Below are positions 1 through 6,336 of a DNA stretch of 13,240 nucleotides, in pieces. The position numbers and the translations under genes were made by a program. Origin of the DNA: JAFGLP01 sp050014895 (lineage in GTDB: Bacteria > Chloroflexota > Dehalococcoidia > GIF9 > UBA5629); contig JBEKCL010000085.1 in assembly GCA_050014895.1 (NCBI GenBank), forward strand, positions 1-13,240. The letters run 5' to 3'. The notes under the pieces were generated by a model. It worked only from the letters and a program-made list of their open reading frames with translations. It ran no database searches and was not told where the DNA came from. The stretch's first letter is position 1, and the number at the start of each line of letters is the position of its first letter.

Positions 1-731
1 GTGTAGTCCATCGTCTCGTAGGGTCCCATTGGAGCATCGATTGAGCGAACTTTAGCATCTACGCCTTCTGGAGTAACAAGTTTCCTCTGAAGCATTTCCA
101 TTAAATAAATGCCAGCAGGTGACCCAATCCTGTTATAGATGAATCCTGCGGTATCTTTCTCTACCCTGACAGGTACCATGTTACCCCTGAAGTTCTTCCA
201 TTTCATCATCAGATCATAGGTGATATTCATCGTCTCATCTGACGTTTTATCACCGCGTATCACTTCCACAAGGAGCATCATGACAACGGGATTGAAGAAG
301 TGAAGGCCAACTACCTTGTCCGGCCTCTTGGTTACTCCGCCGATTTTGGTAATGCTCATATTAGATGTATTGGAAGCCAGGATAGCATTCTTCGGAGCGT
401 ATTGATCGATTTCCTTAAATATCTTCTGCTTTAGATCCAGAATCTCGGGAGCGGCTTCGACCATGAATTCAACGTCTTTCACAGCGTCTTTAATTACCGT
501 GAAGCACGTGAAATTGCCCATAATTTTATCCGCTGCTTCCTGGGTCAATTTTTGCTTGGATACCTGCTTTGCCAGGCTGTCCTTAATTTTGCCATAACCT
601 TTGTCTACAAATTCCTGTTTGACGTCATAGAGGTTTACCTTGTAACCTGCCATTGCAGCAACCTCGGCAATCCCATGACCCATGTCACCAGCGCCAACAA
701 TTGCTATCTTTTTGATGTCTTCAACTTTCAT
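1..731 (-). CDS. 3-hydroxyacyl-CoA dehydrogenase, partial (C-terminus beyond window)
   Basis: An NAD-dependent dehydrogenase of beta-oxidation (3-hydroxyacyl-CoA to 3-ketoacyl-CoA). The minus-strand frame opens with ATG at 731 behind a strong AAGGAGG site and runs without a stop to the window start, giving 243 residues. The Rossmann motif GAGDMGHGI sits at about residues 13-21, the NTSNMS segment with the catalytic serine near 121-126, HFFNP near 144-148, VEVIRG near 155-160 and DTAGFIYNR near 193-201. It aligns without gaps to the neighbouring dehydrogenase at 833-2005; by hand I count about 181 of 243 identical residues. It is therefore a tandem paralogue, the last visible gene of the minus-strand cluster, 101 bases after its partner. 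By comparison about 147 C-terminal residues are missing. The family is certain; the chain length of the substrate is not visible. Confidence 0.93.
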   Translation of the reverse strand, partial: MKVEDIKKIAIVGAGDMGHGIAEVAAMAGYKVNLYDVKQEFVDKGYGKIKDSLAKQVSKQKLTQEAADKIMGNFTCFTVIKDAVKDVEFMVEAAPEILDLKQKIFKEIDQYAPKNAILASNTSNMSITKIGGVTKRPDKVVGLHFFNPVVMMLLVEVIRGDKTSDETMNITYDLMMKWKNFRGNMVPVRVEKDTAGFIYNRIGSPAGIYLMEMLQRKLVTPEGVDAKVRSIDAPMGPYETMDY

Positions 732-762
732 TATTGTTCCTCCTTAATAGAATAATATTCAT

Positions 763-781
763 TAGCCGGCAAAGCCGACTA
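763..781 (-). repeat. Inverted repeat between the two dehydrogenase genes
   Basis: TAGCCGGC and GCCGACTA flank an AAA loop, giving an 8-base stem with one G-T type mismatch. It lies about 20 bases upstream of the ribosome binding site of the gene starting at 731. There is no T-run after it on the minus strand, so it is not a standard terminator. It could be an operator or a stabilising mRNA stem. Confidence 0.5.
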
Positions 782-786
782 TCTCA

Positions 787-802
787 CTCTCAAATTTGAG
801 AG
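787..802. repeat. Perfect 16-bp palindrome CTCTCAAATTTGAGAG
   Basis: The palindrome is exact with an AT-rich centre, the usual form of a dimeric repressor site. It lies between the two dehydrogenase genes and only 5 bases from the hairpin at 763-781. No regulator gene is present in the window. A stem-loop role in processing the polycistronic message is the alternative. Confidence 0.5.
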
Positions 803-832
803 CTTTGACACATATCACACGGGCTCCAACAT

Positions 833-2005
833 CTATATAGTGATATTGCCCTTTTTCAAGGTTTCGGTCGGCATCAACCATTTGACGCCCATTTTTTTTG
901 AAAGCGCCTCACACCTTTCAGCGACTTTAGCCCAGCCCATACCCTTACAGAGGGCGAAAGGTCCAAATATACTGCCGCCACCATTCATCATCGCCATGTC
1001 TATTTCAGCAGCACTCTTGGCAACTCCGGCCTCAAGAAGCTTAGTCCCTTCATTGACCTGTATGCACATTAGATCCATCGGGTCAAAATTGGGATCGGCT
1101 TTGCTCATATCTATTGCAGGGCGGGCACCATTAGGCCAATCAAAGATGCCCTTGTTTGTTTTCTTGCCCAGGTTTCCAGCCTTATTCTTCTCTTCAAGCC
1201 ATTTGGCAGGTTTGAAATCAGGAGAGAGCACTTCAGAAAAATATTTCATGCTGTGCATAGCCACATCAAGCCCGGCAAAGTCCATAGTTTCATACGGTCC
1301 CATAGGGGCGCCAATCGATCTTACTTTTGCATCGACGGCTTCGGGATTGACCATGCCTTTCTCCAGCAGTAACGAGAGATACATGCCAGCGGGAACGCTA
1401 ACCCTGTTGTAAATAAAGCCCGGAGTATCTTTCTCAACTCTGATTGGGACCATCGCGCCCCTAAAGTTCTTCCAGCCTTTCACAAGGTCGGCACTGACGT
1501 TCATTGTCTCATCCGAGGTCTTATCGCCGCGTATCACTTCGATCAGCAGCATTATGGCAACCGGATTGAAGAAGTGAAGGCCAACCACCTTGTCCGGCCT
1601 TTTGGTGGCAGAAGCGATCTTGGTAATGCTCATATTTGAAGTATTTGACGCCAGTATGGCGTGTTTGGGAGCATACTCGTCGCATTCCTTGAATATCTTC
1701 ATCTTGAGATCCAGTATCTCCGGAACAGCCTCAACCATATAATCAATATCTTTCATTGCATCTTTAAGTACGGTATACCCGGTGATATTGCCCATTGCCT
1801 TGTCCATGGCCTCCTGGGTCATTTTCTGTTTCGAGACCTGTTTGGCGAAGCTGTCCTTGACCTTGCCCATGGCCCGGTCAATGAAGTCCTGTTTGATGTC
1901 ATACAATTTGACTTTATAGCCTGCCAGGGCTGCGATCTCTCCGATACCGTGACCCATGTCCCCTGATCCAACAATTGCTATTATCTTTATGTCATCTATT
2001 TTCAT
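833..2005 (-). CDS. 3-hydroxyacyl-CoA dehydrogenase with two C-terminal domains
   Basis: Oxidises 3-hydroxyacyl-CoA to 3-ketoacyl-CoA with NAD in the cytoplasm. The 390-residue protein has an N-terminal Rossmann domain (GSGDMGHGI at 13-21), the catalytic residues expected for the family (Ser123 in NTS, His144 in HFFNP, Glu156 in IEVIRG, Asn200 in GFIYNR), a first C-terminal helical domain at about 195-290 and a second at about 308-373. Simple hydroxybutyryl-CoA dehydrogenases have about 280 residues and one C-terminal domain. This longer form resembles the dehydrogenase half of the archaeal fused hydroxybutyryl-CoA dehydrogenase/crotonase. The start ATG at 2005 has a GAAAGGAAA site about 8 bases upstream. 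The enoyl-CoA hydratase gene ends 25 bases before it, so the two are surely co-transcribed. Substrate chain length cannot be read from the sequence. Confidence 0.95.
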   Translation of the reverse strand: MKIDDIKIIAIVGSGDMGHGIGEIAALAGYKVKLYDIKQDFIDRAMGKVKDSFAKQVSKQKMTQEAMDKAMGNITGYTVLKDAMKDIDYMVEAVPEILDLKMKIFKECDEYAPKHAILASNTSNMSITKIASATKRPDKVVGLHFFNPVAIMLLIEVIRGDKTSDETMNVSADLVKGWKNFRGAMVPIRVEKDTPGFIYNRVSVPAGMYLSLLLEKGMVNPEAVDAKVRSIGAPMGPYETMDFAGLDVAMHSMKYFSEVLSPDFKPAKWLEEKNKAGNLGKKTNKGIFDWPNGARPAIDMSKADPNFDPMDLMCIQVNEGTKLLEAGVAKSAAEIDMAMMNGGGSIFGPFALCKGMGWAKVAERCEALSKKMGVKWLMPTETLKKGNITI

Positions 2006-2030
2006 CGCTACTATTTCCTTTCAATATAAA

Positions 2031-2807
2031 TTATTCACCGATAAACTTGGCTTCCCGTTTCTCCATGAACGCGGTCATCCCTTCTCGGGCATCCGTGGAA
2101 GCTCTGACCATTTCGTTGCCAGCCATTTCTATTTCAAGACCTGCCGCCATATTCGTATCCAGCCCGAGTATCATCGAATTCAAGATAGCCTTCAATGCCA
2201 GCGGTGCGCGTTTGCTCAGGGCCACAGCCCATTCCTTGGCATCCTTTAATACTTCGCCCGGCTTGGATACCTTGTTAACCAGTCCCCAATCATAAGCTTC
2301 CTTTGCATTGATCCTTCTGCCCATAAGAGCGATTTCCAATGCCCTGGTACGGCCGATGAGCCTCGGAAGTCTTTGAGTACCACCCCAACCCGGGATAATT
2401 CCCAGGTTAATTTCCGGAAGGCCGATTACGGCCTTCGGATCATCTACCATAATGCGGAAATGGCAGGAAAGGGCGAGCTCACAGCCACCTCCCAAGGCAA
2501 AGCCATTTATAGCAGCCACGATCGGCTTGGAATTATGCTCGATCTTATTATACGTAATATGTCCATATCGGCTGATCCAGACATTCATGGGATCTGCGAA
2601 GCTGGCAATGTCAAAACCCGCTGAAAAAGCCTTCTCCCCTGCTCCGGTAATAATAATCGCACGGATGGACTTGTCATTTTCCAATTCCGTGACGGCCTTG
2701 TTCAGATTGTCCACTGCTGCGTAATTGAAAGGATGCACCGGCGGACGGTTCAGTGTGATTATACCCACTGCCCCCTCTCTTTCTAATATCAATGTATCGT
2801 AGGCCAT
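2031..2807 (-). CDS. Enoyl-CoA hydratase (crotonase family)
   Basis: Hydrates trans-2-enoyl-CoA to 3-hydroxyacyl-CoA, the step before the dehydrogenase encoded next to it. The 258-residue protein has the family's usual length. The oxyanion-hole segment GGGCELALSC lies at 106-115 and the second active-site segment GLPEINLGIIPGWGGTQRL at 129-147. Both catalytic glutamates of true hydratases are present, Glu110 and Glu132, which favours a hydratase over a crotonase-fold isomerase or decarboxylase. The start ATG at 2807 follows GAGGAGGT. It lies upstream of two dehydrogenase genes on the same strand and downstream of a small cysteine-rich gene. It could work in fatty-acid degradation or in butyryl-CoA-type synthesis; the window contains no thiolase or acyl-CoA dehydrogenase to decide. 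Confidence 0.95.
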   Translation of the reverse strand: MAYDTLILEREGAVGIITLNRPPVHPFNYAAVDNLNKAVTELENDKSIRAIIITGAGEKAFSAGFDIASFADPMNVWISRYGHITYNKIEHNSKPIVAAINGFALGGGCELALSCHFRIMVDDPKAVIGLPEINLGIIPGWGGTQRLPRLIGRTRALEIALMGRRINAKEAYDWGLVNKVSKPGEVLKDAKEWAVALSKRAPLALKAILNSMILGLDTNMAAGLEIEMAGNEMVRASTDAREGMTAFMEKREAKFIGE

Positions 2808-2918
2808 AATACCTCCTCTGTTGTTAAATTTCGCGCTATATTATAACTCAAATTGCCGCCCCCCTCCTTCGAAAGATATGCACAAACAGCCTGTAAGTAT
2901 TGATATGAGTAAATTAAT

Positions 2919-3173
2919 CTACCTGTCTACATCAACAATGGCCGTTTTAGATTGAAAATCAGGCAACAATGCTTTCAACTGCATATCGGATATCAGTTCC
3001 AACTTATTCATAACTTCTACAATGTTGGCCACAGCACACATATTAGTAGCGGGCCTCCACCATGAGCAGGCTTCCTCATCACACACGCAAGTTTCTTTCT
3101 TGACAAAACCATCCGCTTCAAGGGTCTTACCATTGAATTTCATGGGACAATTAAATATTTTCTGCTTTGGCAT
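2919..3173 (-). CDS. Small cysteine-rich protein, function unknown
   Basis: An 84-residue protein with five cysteines at 9, 29, 31, 36 and 46, in the order CPMKF, CVCDEEACSWW, then MCAV. This spacing suggests a bound zinc ion or a small Fe-S centre; which one cannot be told. The CxC-x4-C-WW-x8-C pattern resembles a recurring group of small bacterial proteins with an ECAWW-like core that I know only as uncharacterised. The C-terminal 35 residues have no cysteine and look helical. The start ATG at 3173 has a near-perfect AGGAGG site 7 bases upstream, which strongly supports translation. It is first on the minus strand behind a candidate promoter at 3296-3324, and 111 bases precede the hydratase, with no terminator seen between them. 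A role linked to acyl-CoA metabolism is inference from position only. Confidence 0.8.
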   Translation of the reverse strand: MPKQKIFNCPMKFNGKTLEADGFVKKETCVCDEEACSWWRPATNMCAVANIVEVMNKLELISDMQLKALLPDFQSKTAIVDVDR

Positions 3174-3295
3174 TATAAAACCTCCTGACTAATATTTAAT
3201 CCGCTAAATCAAGTATTTCCCCAGATGCCTGCACCATGCTACCCACATATCAAACTTGGCACGCTTTCCTGCACTTAACAGGTGACGCGTGAATA

Positions 3296-3324
3296 ATTAT
3301 ACACGAGTAAGAGCGAAAGGTTAA
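3296..3324 (-). promoter_or_regulatory. Candidate sigma-70 promoter for the minus-strand cluster
   Basis: On the minus strand TTAACC (3319-3324) and a perfect TATAAT (3296-3301) are separated by 17 bases. Transcription would start near 3289, leaving a leader of about 115 bases before the small cysteine-rich gene. The -35 box matches consensus at 4 of 6 positions. Confidence 0.45.
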
Positions 3325-3353
3325 TTGCAATGGCTAAAAACTCTGTTTATAAT
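3325..3353 (+). promoter_or_regulatory. Candidate sigma-70 promoter for the B-box protein gene
   Basis: TTGCAA (3325-3330), a 17-base spacer and a perfect TATAAT (3348-3353). Transcription would begin near 3360, upstream of the ATG at 3397 but downstream of the in-frame TTG at 3325. That rules out the longer reading frame as the protein start. The -35 box directly abuts that of the divergent promoter. Confidence 0.5.
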
Positions 3354-3396
3354 ATTCACACATTTTTTAAACCAGATTCGCAGGAGGAGGCATATT

Positions 3397-3810
3397 ATGG
3401 CTGATTGTTCTTATCATCCCGGCAAAGATGCAGTAGGGGCATGTGTTAATTGCGGAAAGATGGTATGCCTGGCATGCAGAACAGAACTCCAGGATAGGGT
3501 ATATTGCCAGCCATGCGCTAACAAGCTCTTTGTTGCCAAGTCAGATGTACAAGTATCAGCGGCTCCTGCAGCCCCGACCGTAGAATCGGTCAGCGGCGCC
3601 TGGTGGCTGCTTGTGATACTGCCGATTCTATTCGGCGGCTGGAACTGGATAGGCGGCATAATTGCCTGGGCAGTCAATAAGAACAAGGACCCAAAGAAAG
3701 CAAGGTCAATGCTAATCTGGGGTATCGTTATAAGCGTTATCTTTATCATCGTGGTAACTATTGCCATTGTTGTGATGTTTGCCCTGGGGTACCTTGCGTC
3801 TAACCAGTAG
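3397..3810 (+). CDS. B-box-type zinc-finger protein with two membrane helices
   Basis: A 137-residue membrane protein. The N-terminus holds eight ligand residues in a B-box-like arrangement: Cys4, His7, Cys16, Cys19, Cys24, Cys27, Cys37 and Cys40, enough for two zinc ions. A short Ala/Pro linker (about 55-62) leads to a first membrane segment at about 69-92, a charged loop NKNKDPKKAR (94-103), and a second membrane segment at about 106-132. The start ATG at 3397 has AGGAGGAGG at the right distance. An in-frame TTG at 3325 would add 24 residues but coincides with the -35 box. Proteins of this layout are frequent in Dehalococcoidia and related bacteria; their function is not established. It appears to be a single-gene unit between a promoter and the terminator at 3851. 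Confidence 0.85.
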   Translation: MADCSYHPGKDAVGACVNCGKMVCLACRTELQDRVYCQPCANKLFVAKSDVQVSAAPAAPTVESVSGAWWLLVILPILFGGWNWIGGIIAWAVNKNKDPKKARSMLIWGIVISVIFIIVVTIAIVVMFALGYLASNQ

Positions 3811-3850
3811 TTCAGAGCCCCAAATCATAATTTATATGTAGCGTGATTAA

Positions 3851-3895
3851 GCCCCGGCGTCTCAACTATATTCGAACGCCGGGGCCAATTTTTCC
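3851..3895 (+). terminator. Intrinsic terminator after the B-box gene
   Basis: A perfect 10-base GC-rich stem, GCCCCGGCGT (3851-3860) with ACGCCGGGGC (3876-3885), a 15-base loop, then CAATTTTT. It lies 40 bases after the stop of the B-box gene and separates it from dxr. Confidence 0.85.
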
Positions 3896-3963
3896 AAGAA
3901 ATCCTGCCAGATAGCCTACATACCGTATTTGCTGTAAGATAATAGTGTTTTAATCGTATTCAC

Positions 3964-5097
3964 ATGGTCCATCAAGTTAAAAAGATAGCTATCCTAGGTT
4001 CTACCGGGTCAATCGGGCAACAAACTCTGGATATCGTACGCAAGTTCCCCGATACGTTAAAGGTGGTGGGACTGGCATGCGGAAATAATAAGGTTATTTT
4101 TAAGGATCAATTACGCGAATTCAATCCTAATTTCGCTTTTTCCGCCGGTAGATTTCCGCTATCAACCTCCGTGAAGTCGATGTCGATGGAAGAAATCGCG
4201 TCGCAGCCTGATGTAGACATAGTGGTGGTCGCGACCACGGGAAAGGCCGGGCTGGGCCCGACGATTTCCGCACTAAAAGCAGGAAAGACCGTGGCAATCG
4301 CCAATAAGGAAATACTGGTAATGGCCGGGGAACTTATCACCGGCATGGTCGCCCAATATGGTTCTACGATCCTGCCTATCGACAGCGAGCACTGCGCCGT
4401 ATGGCAGTGTCTGCAGGGCGAGAGCCATAGAATCTCAAGATTATTATTAACAGCGTCCGGAGGCCCATTTCTCGGCATGACAAAGACGCAGTTGGCCGAC
4501 GTGACGGTAGATGAGGCGCTTAATCACCCAACATGGAAAATGGGCAAGAAAGTCACGATCGATTCGGCAACGCTTTTCAACAAGGGGCTCGAAGTCATCG
4601 AAGCACGCTGGCTGTTTAATATACCCTACGACAAAATAGAGATCATCATACACCGCCAGAGCATCATTCATTCAATGATCGAGTTCGTGGACGGTTCGAT
4701 CAAAGCCCAACTAAGCACTCCAGATATGCATTTACCGATACAATACGCACTGCTGTACCCGGAGAGGACTGCAAATGACGATATCAAGCCGCTCAGCTTC
4801 AATGCCATGCAGTCCCTGACACTGGAACCGGCCAGGTACGACGATTTTCCCTGCCTCAAGCTTGCCCTTGAGGCGGCGAAAAAGGGCGGCACGTATCCGG
4901 CGGTATTGTGTGCAGCGGACGAGGTGGCGGTCGACCTGTTTATAAACAGGAAAACCAAGTTCCTCCAAATAGCAGAAATCATCGAGAGGACGATGGCACT
5001 TCATAAACCGGTTTACAAGCCGTCGTTGGCCGAGATCATAGAATCCGATAAGTGGGCAGGAGAAACCGCCCGGGAAATTGCAGGAAAGATAACCTGA
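3964..5097 (+). CDS. dxr: 1-deoxy-D-xylulose 5-phosphate reductoisomerase
   Basis: Converts 1-deoxyxylulose 5-phosphate to 2-C-methylerythritol 4-phosphate with NADPH and a divalent metal, the committed step of the MEP isoprenoid pathway; cytoplasmic. The 377 residues match the family's usual length. The NADPH-binding motif GSTGSIGQQTL is at 12-22, ATTGKAGLGP at 90-99, ANKEILV at 113-119, the metal-binding DSEH at 140-143 (Asp140, Glu142), SGGPF at 165-169, the flexible substrate loop HPTWKMG at 188-194, and NKGLEVIEA at 206-214 with Asn206, Lys207 and the metal ligand Glu210. The common HPQS motif reads HRQS at 230-233. The start is ATG 3964 because the nucleotide-binding strand follows at once, but the ribosome binding site is weak. 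It begins after a terminator, so it needs its own promoter, which I could not place convincingly. rseP and ispG follow. Confidence 0.97.
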   Translation: MVHQVKKIAILGSTGSIGQQTLDIVRKFPDTLKVVGLACGNNKVIFKDQLREFNPNFAFSAGRFPLSTSVKSMSMEEIASQPDVDIVVVATTGKAGLGPTISALKAGKTVAIANKEILVMAGELITGMVAQYGSTILPIDSEHCAVWQCLQGESHRISRLLLTASGGPFLGMTKTQLADVTVDEALNHPTWKMGKKVTIDSATLFNKGLEVIEARWLFNIPYDKIEIIIHRQSIIHSMIEFVDGSIKAQLSTPDMHLPIQYALLYPERTANDDIKPLSFNAMQSLTLEPARYDDFPCLKLALEAAKKGGTYPAVLCAADEVAVDLFINRKTKFLQIAEIIERTMALHKPVYKPSLAEIIESDKWAGETAREIAGKIT

Positions 5098-5131
5098 TAT
5101 CCGCAATGTAGCCGGGAGAATGAAACCATTC

Positions 5132-5157
5132 GAGAAACCAGATGAAAGATAACTTGA
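5132..5157 (+). repeat. Possible echo of the dxr 3' end
   Basis: GAGAAACC (5132-5139) and GAAAGATAACTTGA (5144-5157) repeat, in the same order, GAGAAACC (5060-5067) and GAAAGATAACCTGA (5084-5097) from the last codons of dxr. The spacing differs by 12 bases, a multiple of three. This may be a decayed partial duplication of the gene's 3' end; the short length means chance cannot be excluded. Confidence 0.35.
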
Positions 5158-5283
5158 ATCTAAACGTATATCTACACAACGAGGTGAAACCAGCTTAATA
5201 TTGGTAAAGAAGGCCAATAAGTGGTTATCATTGTATGGATGGGCGGGTAAAACCGCCGCGATTACCCAAAGGAAGGAATATTA

Positions 5284-6336
5284 ATGTTCATCGTAGTATT
5301 TATAGTTTTGCTAATACTCCTCGTGCTGACGCATGAAATAGGCCACTTCGCGGCAGCGAGGTTATGTAAAGTAAAAGTCGAGGAATTCGGTGTAGGATTC
5401 CCACCCCGCATATGGGGCATTAAGCGCGGCGAGACGATTTACTCCGTTAACTGGATACCACTGGGCGGCTTCACCAAGCTACTGGGTGAAGAAGACCCCA
5501 CAGCAGAGGGCAGCCTGGCAAGTAAAAGCATCCCGGCCAGGATACTGGTGCTGGGTGCAGGCTCAGTACTAAACATTCTGCTTCCGATCCTCCTGTTCTG
5601 CATGGCATTCATGATCCCTCACACAGTCACCCATGAAAGCGTAATGATCCAAGAAGTTTCTGCAAATTCACCTGCACAGGCCGCCGGGATACAAGCGGGA
5701 GACAGGGTGCTACAAGTTAACGGCCACGACATCCAAAACAGGGGAGAATTAAGCTACCAGATCCAGCTAAACCTGGGCAAAGAAATATCTATGCTTGTAG
5801 AAAAACCTGACTCAACTAGAAAGACCATCGCAGTCACGCCCCGCTGGAACCCACCGCAAGGTCAGGGTGCGACAGGCGTACTGCTATCCTATGCCGATAA
5901 CACAACAGCAATTGAATCGATGCCCTTCTGGGAGGCAGTACCGGCCGGCTTCACACATAGCTGGGAAATCCTGGTGTTATTTAAAAATGAGATCGTTGGG
6001 TGGTTCGTAAGGAATACGGCGCCACAACTGGCAGGACCGATAGCCATTGCGCAAATAACCGGCGAGGTATATAAAGCTGGCATCAGCCCGTTATTAGAAT
6101 TCATGGCATTGATAAGCATCAACCTGGGTATATTCAACCTGCTGCCTTTCCCCGGGCTGGACGGCGGGCGACTGGTTTTCGTCCTCCTCGAATGGGTCAG
6201 GCGCGGCAAACGGATATCGCCGCAGAAAGAGGGCCTGGTGCATCTAATCGGGTTCCTGACCCTGATCGTGCTGATACTGGTTATAAGCTATTTTGACATA
6301 GCGAGGATAATCAACGGGGGAAGCCTGCTTCCTTGA
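5284..6336 (+). CDS. rseP: RseP/S2P family intramembrane zinc metalloprotease
   Basis: A site-2 protease that cleaves transmembrane segments within the membrane; in other bacteria it releases anti-sigma factors and clears signal-peptide remnants. The 350-residue protein begins with a membrane helix ending in the zinc motif HEIGH (17-21). A second hydrophobic segment lies at about 85-110, followed by one PDZ domain at about 120-187, NLLPFPGLDGG at 285-295 supplying the third zinc ligand (Asp293), and a last helix at about 318-337. One PDZ domain, not the two of E. coli RseP, is common outside Proteobacteria. The start ATG at 5284 is preceded by AAGGAAGG. It is separated from dxr by 186 bases and overlaps ispG by 4 bases. 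No sigma or anti-sigma gene lies nearby, so its substrate is unknown. Confidence 0.95.
   Translation: MFIVVFIVLLILLVLTHEIGHFAAARLCKVKVEEFGVGFPPRIWGIKRGETIYSVNWIPLGGFTKLLGEEDPTAEGSLASKSIPARILVLGAGSVLNILLPILLFCMAFMIPHTVTHESVMIQEVSANSPAQAAGIQAGDRVLQVNGHDIQNRGELSYQIQLNLGKEISMLVEKPDSTRKTIAVTPRWNPPQGQGATGVLLSYADNTTAIESMPFWEAVPAGFTHSWEILVLFKNEIVGWFVRNTAPQLAGPIAIAQITGEVYKAGISPLLEFMALISINLGIFNLLPFPGLDGGRLVFVLLEWVRRGKRISPQKEGLVHLIGFLTLIVLILVISYFDIARIINGGSLLP

Noticed and set aside
840..1412. Long plus-strand open frame opposite the dehydrogenase gene
   Set aside because: It is the antisense shadow of a gene with clear catalytic motifs, has no ribosome binding site and shows no recognisable domain.
2840..2845. 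TATAAT on the minus strand as a promoter for the hydratase gene
   Set aside because: The position for a -35 box is occupied by a G-rich stretch (AGGAGG), and no extended -10 is present, so it is probably a chance match in an AT-rich gap.
3325..3396. Extension of the B-box protein to the TTG at 3325
   Set aside because: The TTG is part of a candidate -35 box, and the ATG at 3397 has a strong ribosome binding site followed at once by the zinc-finger motif.
4107..5217. Minus-strand open frames across dxr
   Set aside because: All are shadows of dxr; none has a start signal or known motif.
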